From: Mucilaginibacter rubeus
GTDB taxonomy: Bacteria > Bacteroidota > Bacteroidia > Sphingobacteriales > Sphingobacteriaceae
Length of the DNA: 64,000 bases
Assembly: GCF_003286415.2 (NCBI RefSeq)
Contig: NZ_CP043450.1
Coordinates: 6,386,001 to 6,450,000, forward strand
Direction of reading: 5' to 3'
A model generated the notes under the pieces. It was given only the letters and a program-made list of their open reading frames with translations, was not told the DNA's origin and searched no databases. The first letter of the stretch is position 1; every line of letters begins with the position of its first letter. The translations under genes were made by a program, and so were the position numbers. Of the stretch, positions 16,071 to 23,612 are shown in pieces.

Positions 16071-17807
16071 TTAAACGTTTAGTTTTTTTCTTTCCTGAAT
16101 AATGTATTCTGCAGTACGCATTGATAACGCAAGGATTGTCCATGTAGCGTTTTTATCGCCCTGTTGAACAAAAGGAGCTGCATCAACTACAAACAGGTTT
16201 TTACAATCATGCGCCTGGCACCATTTGTTAAGGGCCGATTTTTTAGGATCGTTACCCATACGGATAGTACCAACTTCGTGGATGATCTTACCTGGGGCTT
16301 CCAAACCGTAATTGGTTTCCGGGCCTTGCGGCGGACCGTAAATGGCTCCACCCATATTATGCATAATCTCCTGGAAGGTTTCCTGCATGTGCTTGGCCTG
16401 TTTAATTTCTTCAGGAGCCCATTTATAATGGAAACGCAATACCGGGATACCGTATTTATCAACCACGTTAGGATCAATTTCGCAATAGTTATCATAACGG
16501 GCAATGGCAGTACCACGACCGGCCATGCCAAACTGGGTACCATAAAAACGACGATAATCGTCTTTCAATGATGCACCATAACCACCGCCATCTTTCATTT
16601 TACCATCGCGACCGGGCACTACACCGTTCATATTTTGGATACCGCCGCTGAAACCGTATGATGGCATGTGTAAACCACCGCCGTATTCAATATGGTAACC
16701 ACGAGGGAAGTCCAGTTTTTTATTATCCAGCCACCATGGCGAGTAGATATGCACACTACCAACACCATCTTCGTTGTAACGTTTACGGTCTACCAGTTGC
16801 GGAAGGAAACCGCCCGCACTTGAACCGGTTGAGTCATGCAGGTAACGGCCAACAACACCGCTGCTGTTAGCTAAACCGCCCGGATGCTGAGCCGATTTTG
16901 AGTTAAGCAGGATCCTGGCAGATTCGCCCGCGCTTGCACCGAGGATAACCGTTTTGGCGTTAACCTGGTATTCCTGCAAATCTTCTTTATTAATGTATGA
17001 TACACCAACAGCCAAACCTTCGGCATTGGTTATCACCTCGCGCACCATGGCATTGGTGATCACTTTTAAGTTACCGGTTTTAATAGCCGGGATAACAAGG
17101 CAAGAAGAAGCCGAGAAATCGCCATAAACCTTACAACTGCGACCGCACTGACCGCAGAAGAAACAGGCGCCACGATCTTTATTGCCCGGTAAAGCTTCTG
17201 TTAAAACCGAACCACGGCCCGGAATAATTTTAACACCTGCTTTTTGAGCACCCTGTACAATGTACAGCTCATTAAGTCTTGGTTTTGGCGGAGGTAAGAA
17301 GATACCATCCGGCTCGTTTTCCAAACCTTCTTTGGTACCGTAAACACCAATCATGCGGTCAACCTTATCATAATAAGGTTTTACATCGTCATAGGTGATT
17401 GGCCAATCGTCGGTAAGGCCATCTTTGGCCTGAAAATCGCGCGGGCCCATCCTTAATGAGATACGGCCCCAGTGATTGGTACGACCGCCCAGCATACGCG
17501 AGCGGAACCAGAAAAACTCGGTTTTATCTTTAGTGGTGTAAGGCTCACCATCAATTTGCCAGCCGCCAAAGGCCGCGTCAAAATCGCCAAACGGACGGGT
17601 TGTTCCCGCGCCGCGGCGTGGTGATTCCCATGGCCATTTTAATTGTTGTGAATCTTTAGCAGGGTCAAAGTAGGCACCGGCCTCAAGCATTAAAACTTTT
17701 ATACCGGCATTGGCCAAAACGTAACCGGCCATACCCCCACCGGCACCCGAACCAACAATCACCACGTCATAGGTGGCTGATGATTTTTTAATTTGCAGAT
17801 CGCTCAT
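16071..17807 (-). CDS. GMC family FAD oxidoreductase
   Basis: 578 aa. The N-terminal FAD-binding motif is VVIVGSGAGGGMAG (about 14-27). A cysteine-rich insertion CFFCGQCGRSC (about 217-227) and the C-terminal FVVDAAPFVQQGDKNATWT (about 540-558) are typical of membrane-linked sugar/alcohol dehydrogenases paired with gluconate-dehydrogenase subunit 3. No signal peptide is present, consistent with export as a complex with that Tat partner. Likely reaction: oxidation of a secondary hydroxyl of a sugar or glycoside to a ketone. A DUF1080 gene upstream supports 3-keto-glycoside chemistry. Confidence 0.92.
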   Translation of the reverse strand: MSDLQIKKSSATYDVVIVGSGAGGGMAGYVLANAGIKVLMLEAGAYFDPAKDSQQLKWPWESPRRGAGTTRPFGDFDAAFGGWQIDGEPYTTKDKTEFFWFRSRMLGGRTNHWGRISLRMGPRDFQAKDGLTDDWPITYDDVKPYYDKVDRMIGVYGTKEGLENEPDGIFLPPPKPRLNELYIVQGAQKAGVKIIPGRGSVLTEALPGNKDRGACFFCGQCGRSCKVYGDFSASSCLVIPAIKTGNLKVITNAMVREVITNAEGLAVGVSYINKEDLQEYQVNAKTVILGASAGESARILLNSKSAQHPGGLANSSGVVGRYLHDSTGSSAGGFLPQLVDRKRYNEDGVGSVHIYSPWWLDNKKLDFPRGYHIEYGGGLHMPSYGFSGGIQNMNGVVPGRDGKMKDGGGYGASLKDDYRRFYGTQFGMAGRGTAIARYDNYCEIDPNVVDKYGIPVLRFHYKWAPEEIKQAKHMQETFQEIMHNMGGAIYGPPQGPETNYGLEAPGKIIHEVGTIRMGNDPKKSALNKWCQAHDCKNLFVVDAAPFVQQGDKNATWTILALSMRTAEYIIQERKKLNV

Positions 17808-17899
17808 ATTATATCAAAGTATCCTTCTATTCTTATATGGAGAGGAAATTACACATGCCTGGGCATGTTAAACACAATTTAAGTTAAGGTATAAATATA

Positions 17900-17930
17900 T
17901 GAACAGGGCGCTATAAACGTGCCCTGTTCA
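17900..17930 (-). terminator. Hairpin terminator after the DUF1080 gene
   Basis: A 10-bp stem TGAACAGGGC/GCCCTGTTCA, followed on the minus strand by ATATATTTATA. The U tract is weak. Confidence 0.6.
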
Positions 17931-17939
17931 TGAAAAATA

Positions 17940-18602
17940 TTAAAGCTCTTTAAGTTTAATGTTACGGTAGCTAACCAGGTGACCATGATCCTGTAAAGCG
18001 ATGTGGCCTTTAGGATATTGAGCAAAACCTTTCCAGTTTTTGAATTTGCTGTCAGCCAATACTTTGTTCCATTCGTCGCTGCCAATTTTTACATCAACAA
18101 TCTGGGTGCCGTTAAGCCAAAAAGTAATCTGGCCATCTTTTTTGCGCAGCTTTACTTTGTTCCATTCGCCGGCAGGTTTGCATACATCTTTTGATGGGGC
18201 AATCATATCGTATAATGAGCCTGCAAGGTGGTTTGCTTTTTTGTTGTCTTCGGCCTCTTTGTTATCCAATACCTGCATTTCCATACCGGTTAGGTAGGTT
18301 GCGCCAAATTGAGGGTCTTCATGCACGCCGAAAATGATACCGCTGTTACCTTCTTTGCTGATGTTCCACTCTAAGGTAAGTTCGTAGTTTTCGTATTCGC
18401 CGTCGGTAACCAGGTCGCCATGGCCTTCTGCTGCTTTAGGATCGAGTTGTAAAGCACCGTCAACAACTTTCCAGCCTACTACCTCTTTTTTTAAGTAGGT
18501 GTGCCAGCCCTTGGTGGTTTTCCCGTCGAAAAGTTTGGTCTGCGCCGATACCGACAGGCAAAAGGCTGGGATGGCCATAAGGCCAAGCATGATCTTTTTC
18601 AT
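17940..18602 (-). CDS. Secreted DUF1080 protein (3-keto-disaccharide hydrolase domain)
   Basis: 220 aa with a signal peptide (1-20, SVSAQ). The rest is one concanavalin-like jelly-roll domain with the DUF1080 landmarks LFDGKTTKGWHTY, EYENYELTLEWNI, SGIIFGVHED and EWNKVKLRKKDG. Recent work on this family shows hydrolysis of 3-keto-glycosides. Its place upstream of a GMC oxidoreductase and its subunit supports that role: oxidation at C3, then cleavage. The terminator at 17900 shows it can be transcribed separately. Confidence 0.9.
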   Translation of the reverse strand: MKKIMLGLMAIPAFCLSVSAQTKLFDGKTTKGWHTYLKKEVVGWKVVDGALQLDPKAAEGHGDLVTDGEYENYELTLEWNISKEGNSGIIFGVHEDPQFGATYLTGMEMQVLDNKEAEDNKKANHLAGSLYDMIAPSKDVCKPAGEWNKVKLRKKDGQITFWLNGTQIVDVKIGSDEWNKVLADSKFKNWKGFAQYPKGHIALQDHGHLVSYRNIKLKEL

Positions 18603-19106
18603 AAGTTATAATTGTTTTTTATAGTATCGGAACCGCCATGTAAATAGCTTTGGTTGGTTGAAGCGGCTCCTGTTGGTTTCATAGTATTTGCTCTGTACAA
18701 GGTATGTGACTTAAAAAGTTTAAAACTGTTTAAGAACTATATTTTGATAAAACGTTTTAATTACAAATTAAGCGAACATTTTTTAGGTTGCGATAAATAT
18801 ATTGGCTTTTTTTTAATGCTAAAACGATTATCGCAAAAATAAAGTATAAGCCGGCGAAAACAGAGGTAAAAGCTTGGTTACAATTTCCGTTTAGTCATAT
18901 AAACCGCCAACAAACGTGTATAATTTCCGGCTAATGTCATAAGAAACAAACTGCAGATACATTTACTTAGGCCTGACATATTCCTGATTGTACAAAAACT
19001 TATAATAAGTAATATTGCGCCGTTATTCTTAACCGTATGTTAACACATAGGGTTAACCATAAGCAGCTATAACCCAGGCATTATCGGTAAAACAATACTT
19101 ACTACA
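18603..19106. other. 504-base divergent intergenic region
   Basis: Separates the leftward DUF1080 gene from the rightward barrel protein. A TATTTTTG box on the minus strand (18834-18841) is the only promoter-like match noted. A 62-codon frame at 18654-18842 lacks a plausible product. No repeat or RNA gene was recognised. Confidence 0.5.
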
Positions 19107-20159
19107 TTGATCAATTTTTATTTTATAAAACCGGATTTTAAGAAGTCCGCTTTAACACTCCGTTCTAATTTCACGTTTGCGTTAAAAGCAATTTGTGCGC
19201 TGCTCATTTTTATCGCAATTGATAACTCAAAGGCCGTTGCCGGCATTAACACCCCTGCCCCGGCAGACTCATTGGCCGATAGCACGCTGATGAAAAAGCG
19301 CTTGATTAACCAGGCTTTCGATCATATTTATGAGCAAAACCTGCGTGTATCCGAAGGTGGCAACGATTACTTTAACAAAATAAAAACACAGCTCACTGCC
19401 GATCTGGCACCGAACTTCGTTTTATTCAGTACGCCAAAATCACGTTTCTTCTTTGTGTTTACGGCAAGGGTGAAGATCCGTTTGCTGGCCTCGCAAGGTG
19501 CACCGGTAAAATCGCCAAGCTTTATGCCGGGCGCTACCCTGTATTTCAGGGTGAACGAGGATACCTACAATCCAAAATTCTTCTCATTCGGATACTCGCA
19601 CCACTCTAACGGGGTACGCGGCCCGTCGCTTAACCCTGATGGCAGCTTTAATCGCGATAGCGGAAAGTTCACCACCAACTTTTATACTTTAACTTATTAC
19701 AGTGGTAAGCGCTTCGATAAAAAAGACCTGATCATTAACCGTTATGATAACCTGGGCTTAGAGGTTCACGCCGGTTTGTTTAACCTGGGCTTGTCTGAAG
19801 GATTGAAAGATCATTACGGCTTTATCCGCATTAACGGCAGCCGTATGTACAACTTTGCCAAGGCCTATGAAGATCCGACAGATAAAAGCAAAAAGATCTA
19901 TCAAAACTGGCAGCGGATCCGGTTCGACTTTACATATATTGCCGATAAGTATGATAACTACTCGAGTTTTGATTTCAAGAAACGTTTAAACGTGAGCCTG
20001 AAATATTACTACCAGTTTCCGTTTATGCCCGATGCTGCCCTTATGATTGGCGGCGGCTATCGTGGTCAGGATGATTATAACCAGTTTTTTGAAGATAGCT
20101 ATGGTTATGTTACCATTGGCTTTGCAAGTAGCTTGACTTTTAACGCGCATAAGCGGTAG
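19107..20159 (+). CDS. Outer-membrane beta-barrel protein with OMPLA-type active-site motif
   Basis: 350 aa. The only early start is TTG; a hydrophobic signal lies at about 24-48. The body is beta-barrel-like with alternating aromatic strands and ends in a strand (GYVTIGFASSLTFNAHKR). The segment YSHHSNGVRGP, followed by NRDSG, matches the phospholipase A1 (PldA) signature YxHxSNG with a downstream catalytic Asn-Arg. In E. coli OMPLA the residues are His142, Ser144 and Asn156. The Asn here is three residues further on. It would hydrolyse misplaced phospholipids in the outer membrane. The family match rests on this motif, so the function is tentative. Confidence 0.65.
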   Translation: MINFYFIKPDFKKSALTLRSNFTFALKAICALLIFIAIDNSKAVAGINTPAPADSLADSTLMKKRLINQAFDHIYEQNLRVSEGGNDYFNKIKTQLTADLAPNFVLFSTPKSRFFFVFTARVKIRLLASQGAPVKSPSFMPGATLYFRVNEDTYNPKFFSFGYSHHSNGVRGPSLNPDGSFNRDSGKFTTNFYTLTYYSGKRFDKKDLIINRYDNLGLEVHAGLFNLGLSEGLKDHYGFIRINGSRMYNFAKAYEDPTDKSKKIYQNWQRIRFDFTYIADKYDNYSSFDFKKRLNVSLKYYYQFPFMPDAALMIGGGYRGQDDYNQFFEDSYGYVTIGFASSLTFNAHKR

Positions 20160-20190
20160 TATTATCGCTCATCATTGAATAGGATTACAA

Positions 20191-20222
20191 AAAAAGAGGG
20201 TTCGTTTTCGAACCCTCTTTTT
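20191..20222. terminator. Strong bidirectional terminator
   Basis: A 14-bp stem AAAAAGAGGGTTCG/CGAACCCTCTTTTT with a TTTT loop, flanked by A and T runs, 31 nt after the barrel-protein stop. Confidence 0.92.
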
Positions 20223-20306
20223 TTGTTTTAAATCGTCGCCGCTGCTCGGTTCCAGCTTACAAGTGTTGGAAAGAGTAAAGTTATCTGGAAAAACAAATCA
20301 CAACCA

Positions 20307-20400
20307 TGTCGTTGCGAGCGCAGCGTGGCAATCTCGTAGCCAATGCATGGCCGATCTGCATAGCTACGAGATTGCTTCGTCGTCCCTCCTCGCAATGACA
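20307..20400. repeat. REP-like palindrome, copy 2 (CTCGTAGC subtype)
   Basis: TGTCGTTGCGAG to CTCGCAATGACA, with inner stem GCAATCTCGTAGC/GCTACGAGATTGC. Copies 5, 9 and 11 share this inner stem. Confidence 0.88.
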
Positions 20401-20502
20401 TAACTTTTTAATTGCTGCCGCAAGCCTGTGGCTTGTGGCCCGCAGGTCAGGTAACACATTACGCAACCCCGCTCATCCCAACACGCATAACCCGCTTTTT
20501 TG

Positions 20503-20510
20503 TACATTTG
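20503..20510 (+). promoter_or_regulatory. TACATTTG -7 box of hisS, 4 nt from the start codon
   Basis: TACATTTG is followed by CGGC and ATG. The implied transcript starts at or within a few nt of the start codon, with no room for a ribosome-binding site. Confidence 0.55.
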
Positions 20511-20514
20511 CGGC

Positions 20515-21909
20515 ATGGCATCCATTAAACCATCTGTACCCAAAGGCACCCGCGATTTTTCACCGGCCGAAATGGTGAAACGCAACTATATTTTTGATAC
20601 TATTAAATCTGTTTTTCGCAAATACGGCTATCAGCAGATAGAAACACCGACCATGGAAAATTCATCAACCTTAATGGGGAAATATGGTGAAGAGGGTGAT
20701 AAACTGATATTTAAAGTGCTTAACAGTGGTGATTATCTTGCCAAAGTTGATGAGCAAAAACTTATTGAGCGTAACTCAAATTCTGTTGCGGTTGCTATTT
20801 CTGAAAAAGCCCTGCGCTACGACCTTACCGTGCCCTTCGCACGTTATGTAGTGCAGCACCAAAATGAGATCACCTTTCCGTTTAAACGTTTCCAGGTGCA
20901 GCCGGTTTGGCGTGCCGACAGGCCTCAGCGCGGCCGTTACCGCGAGTTTTATCAGTGCGATGCGGATGTGGTTGGTTCCGATTCATTATTGAACGAGGCG
21001 GAGTTTATTATGATCTATGACGAGGCTTTAACCAATCTTGGCCTTAAAGATTTTAGCATTAAGATTAATAATAGAAAAATACTATCCGGAATTGCGCAGG
21101 TTATAGACAAAGCTGATAATATTATTGATTTGACCGTAGCTATTGACAAGCTGGACAAGATAGGCCTTGATGGTGTGATTAAGGAGCTGCTTGAAAAAGG
21201 CTTTACGGATGCGGATGTCGATAAATTGAAACCTGTAATCCTACTTGAAGGTAATAATACTGAAAAGCTGGCAAGTCTTAGGGAGGCATTAGCTCAATCA
21301 GAGATCGGCTTAAAAGGCTGTGACGAAATAGAAACTGTTTTTGGCTATATAGAGCGTTGCCCGCTGCAAACTGCCAAGCTTGAATTAGATATTACGCTTG
21401 CCCGTGGTTTGAACTATTATACCGGCGCTATCTTTGAGGTGAAAACTAACGAAGTGAATATGGGCAGCATCGGCGGTGGCGGTCGTTATGATGATCTTAC
21501 AGGTATGTTTGGTTTAAAAGGACTTACAGGTGCGGGAATTTCCTTTGGTGCCGACAGGATTTATGATGTACTGGAGGAGCTTAACCTGTTCCCTGCGGGC
21601 AGCAACCAAATTACCCGGGTGCTTATATGTAATTTCGATGAAGAAGGTGAACTTTATAGTCTGCCTCTATTACAGGCGCTTCGCCGCAATAATATCAACA
21701 CCGAGCTTTATCCGGCGGGCGCGAAAATCAAAAAGCAAATGGAATATGCCAACAACAAAAACATCCCTTATGTGGTAGTTGTCGGCGGCGATGAAATGCA
21801 AACCGGCTTATTGACATTCAAAGATATGACCAGCGGTGTACAGGAAAAATTAACCGCGGATGAGATTGTGGCGAAACTGAACCGGGATTTGGGGGGATTA
21901 GAGGATTAA
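20515..21909 (+). CDS. hisS: Histidyl-tRNA synthetase
   Basis: Class II synthetase charging tRNA-His. 464 aa from the ATG giving MASIKPSVPKGTRDF; the five upstream codons overlap the promoter box. Motif 1 lies at about 20-50. Motif 2 lies around FKRFQVQPVWRADRPQRGR. The histidine-specific ARGLNYYTGAIFEVK lies at about 298-312, with motif 3 after GGGRYDDL. The C-terminal anticodon-binding domain (about 370-460) is complete. It stands alone between a terminator/REP and a terminator. Confidence 0.98.
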   Translation: MASIKPSVPKGTRDFSPAEMVKRNYIFDTIKSVFRKYGYQQIETPTMENSSTLMGKYGEEGDKLIFKVLNSGDYLAKVDEQKLIERNSNSVAVAISEKALRYDLTVPFARYVVQHQNEITFPFKRFQVQPVWRADRPQRGRYREFYQCDADVVGSDSLLNEAEFIMIYDEALTNLGLKDFSIKINNRKILSGIAQVIDKADNIIDLTVAIDKLDKIGLDGVIKELLEKGFTDADVDKLKPVILLEGNNTEKLASLREALAQSEIGLKGCDEIETVFGYIERCPLQTAKLELDITLARGLNYYTGAIFEVKTNEVNMGSIGGGGRYDDLTGMFGLKGLTGAGISFGADRIYDVLEELNLFPAGSNQITRVLICNFDEEGELYSLPLLQALRRNNINTELYPAGAKIKKQMEYANNKNIPYVVVVGGDEMQTGLLTFKDMTSGVQEKLTADEIVAKLNRDLGGLED

Positions 21910-21941
21910 CCGGGATTTTCCTTGACTCGATTTCTCCATCA

Positions 21942-22035
21942 CGTCATTGCGAGGCACGAAGCAATCCCTAACTGTACAGCGTGACTTGCATAGCTGCTCT
22001 GCAAATCGGGGATTGCTTCGTGCCTCGCAATGACG
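21942..22035. repeat. REP-like palindrome, copy 3
   Basis: CGTCATTGCGAGGCACGAAG to its inverted copy ending CTCGCAATGACG. The stem continues as GCAATCCC/GGGGATTGC, around a 40-nt loop. Confidence 0.88.
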
Positions 22036-22050
22036 GTTTGAAATGGTAAA

Positions 22051-22090
22051 AAAACAAAAGAGGTTTCATTAACGAAACCTCTTTTTGTTT
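22051..22090. terminator. Bidirectional terminator between hisS and efp
   Basis: AAAAGAGGTTTC pairs with GAAACCTCTTTT, flanked by A and T runs, between convergent genes. Confidence 0.92.
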
Positions 22091-22103
22091 TAAGAGCTTA
22101 TTC

Positions 22104-22127
22104 CTCCCCTTTAGGGGCCGGGGGGCT
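22104..22127. repeat. C-rich hairpin repeat fused to the efp stop codon
   Basis: On the minus strand this reads TAGCCCCCCGGCCCCTAAAGGGG, and the TAG is the efp stop. The same word follows the GH43 stop (56402) and lies near pdeM (38708). Confidence 0.75.
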
Positions 22128-22689
22128 AACCTTTCACGCGCTCAACGTAAGCGCCGGTAGCAGTATCTACCTTAACCTTATCGCCAATATTGATGAACAA
22201 TGGTACACGGATCTCCGCGCCGGTTTCAACTGTAGCGTTTTTCATGGCACCGCTTGAAGTATCGCCTTTAACGGCTGGTTCTGTATAAGTAATTTCCAAT
22301 TCCGCAGAACCTGGGATTGAACCCATGATAGGCTCTTCGCTTTCAAAGGCAACAATTACGTTCATTCCTTCTTTTAAAAATTTAACTGCCGGGCCAAATA
22401 ATGCTTTTGGCACGTTATGCTGATCGTAGGTAACGTTGTCCATTACTACTAATGAATCACCTTCGTCATATAAATACTGATAATCGTTGGTTTCAACGCG
22501 GGCTATGTCAACCTCTTCATCTGTACGGAAACGGTATTCAACCAATTTACCTGATTTAACGTTGCGCATACGGGCCTGATAAAACGCGCGTAAGTTGCCC
22601 GGGGTACGGTGTAAAAACTCTTCTACCTGAACTAATTCGCCATTGAAGCGAAGTACATTTCCATTTTTAACATCTGATGCCTTAGCCAT
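22126..22689 (-). CDS. efp: Elongation factor P with non-lysine tip
   Basis: 188 aa; relieves ribosome stalling at polyproline. Three beta-barrel domains are all present. The domain I loop reads TPGNLRAF (29-36), so the residue that is lysine in E. coli (PGKGQAF) or arginine in EarP-type factors is Asn32 here. This rules out the known lysine (EpmA or YmfI) and arginine (EarP) modifications at that site. I chose the ATG giving MAKASDVKNG; 43 further upstream codons lie in a repeat. A TAAGTTTG box ends 17 nt upstream. Confidence 0.97.
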   Translation of the reverse strand: MAKASDVKNGNVLRFNGELVQVEEFLHRTPGNLRAFYQARMRNVKSGKLVEYRFRTDEEVDIARVETNDYQYLYDEGDSLVVMDNVTYDQHNVPKALFGPAVKFLKEGMNVIVAFESEEPIMGSIPGSAELEITYTEPAVKGDTSSGAMKNATVETGAEIRVPLFINIGDKVKVDTATGAYVERVKG

Positions 22690-22706
22690 AAAATAATATT
22701 GAGGCG

Positions 22707-22714
22707 CAAACTTA
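22707..22714 (-). promoter_or_regulatory. TAAGTTTG -7 box of efp
   Basis: Consensus TAnnTTTG on the minus strand, 17 nt before the efp ATG. It confirms that the start is not further upstream. Confidence 0.55.
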
Positions 22715-22720
22715 GGAATT

Positions 22721-22846
22721 TGATTTGAGATTTGAGATGTTAGATTTGAGATTTTCTGGCTATAGCCGTTGTTTAAAGAACTATGTATAAAACAGATATG
22801 CGATTTATTTGGTCTCAAATCTCATATCTAACATCTCAAATCTAAA
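22721..22846. repeat. Reiterated-word inverted repeat (GATTTGAGAT words)
   Basis: The left arm (22721-22754) repeats GATTTGAGAT. The right arm (22813-22846) carries the inverse, pairing over about 23 nt with one mismatch. It lies between efp and the ABC ATPase, overlapping the end of the ATPase gene. The same word recurs at 33461 and 33912. Confidence 0.8.
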
Positions 22847-23462
22847 CCTTATAATCCACAATACTCAGCCGGTGATTACAGAAGCCGTACTCATGTTCCT
22901 GGTTGGAGCATACTATAGTGAGGCGACCGGCGGCAAATTGCTGGACAAGACCCAAGTACCAGTCGACACCCTGGGTATCCAGGTTGGAGGTTGGCTCATC
23001 AAGCATGAGCATGGGGGTATCGGCACAAAAAGCAAGGGCAAGCTTAAGGCGCTGTTTCATACCCGACGAAAAGTATTTAATAAGTTTATTGGTGCTTTTA
23101 GGCAAATTAAGCAGTTCGATCAGTTGGGCTTTATCCATCCCCTGTTTAAAGCTTTTAAACCTGAAATGGAAGTCGACCATCTCACTCATGGTAAACTCCT
23201 CTATAAGCTCCAGATAAGGGGCAGCAAGGCTTAAATGAGTAAATACAGTGTCTATCTCAACCGCTTTACCATCATTGGCGAAATCAATCTTCCCAACAGA
23301 AGGCGAAAGGCTGCCGTTTAGAACCTGTAATAAAGTTGATTTCCCGGAGCCATTGGGCCCAAGGATGGCATAAGACTCGCCGGAGGTAAAAGTATAATCC
23401 ACCCCTTTGAAAATCCAGTCGCGGTTAAAGCGGCGGCCGATGTTTTGGAGGGTGATGATCAT
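22842..23462 (-). CDS. ABC transporter ATP-binding protein
   Basis: 206 aa: Walker A GPNGSGKST (about 34-42), a signature region FSSGMKQRLKLAL (about 130-142), Walker B LMLDEPTSNLD (about 151-161) and a switch region CSNQEHEYGFC. It is a stand-alone ATPase resembling heme/CcmA-like or export-type subunits. No permease is adjacent, so the substrate is unknown. It lies inside the lpx-efp cluster, flanked on both sides by reiterated-word inverted repeats of different sequence. Confidence 0.92.
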   Translation of the reverse strand: MIITLQNIGRRFNRDWIFKGVDYTFTSGESYAILGPNGSGKSTLLQVLNGSLSPSVGKIDFANDGKAVEIDTVFTHLSLAAPYLELIEEFTMSEMVDFHFRFKSFKQGMDKAQLIELLNLPKSTNKLIKYFSSGMKQRLKLALAFCADTPMLMLDEPTSNLDTQGVDWYLGLVQQFAAGRLTIVCSNQEHEYGFCNHRLSIVDYKV

Positions 23463-23471
23463 AGGGAGCTT

Positions 23472-23612
23472 ATGGTTGATGGTTCATAGTTCATAGCCGA
23501 AGAACCTGTTTATAGCTTATGGTTGAATGCTGTTTTGGAATTATAGTTCATGGTCATATACAAAGCGGACAAGCATCCGGCTATGAACCATGAACTATAA
23601 CCCATCAACCAT
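23472..23612. repeat. Reiterated-word inverted repeat (GGTTCATAG words)
   Basis: 23472-23498 pairs with 23579-23612 allowing one gap. Further copies of TATAGTTCATGG and TATGGTTGA lie in the loop. It occupies the gap between the ABC ATPase start and the lpxA stop. Related loci: 41108 and 62942. Confidence 0.8.

Noticed and set aside
18654..18842. 62-codon frame in the 504-base gap
   Set aside because: Low-complexity Phe/Lys/Leu translation of AT-rich DNA, no family match and no promoter fit.
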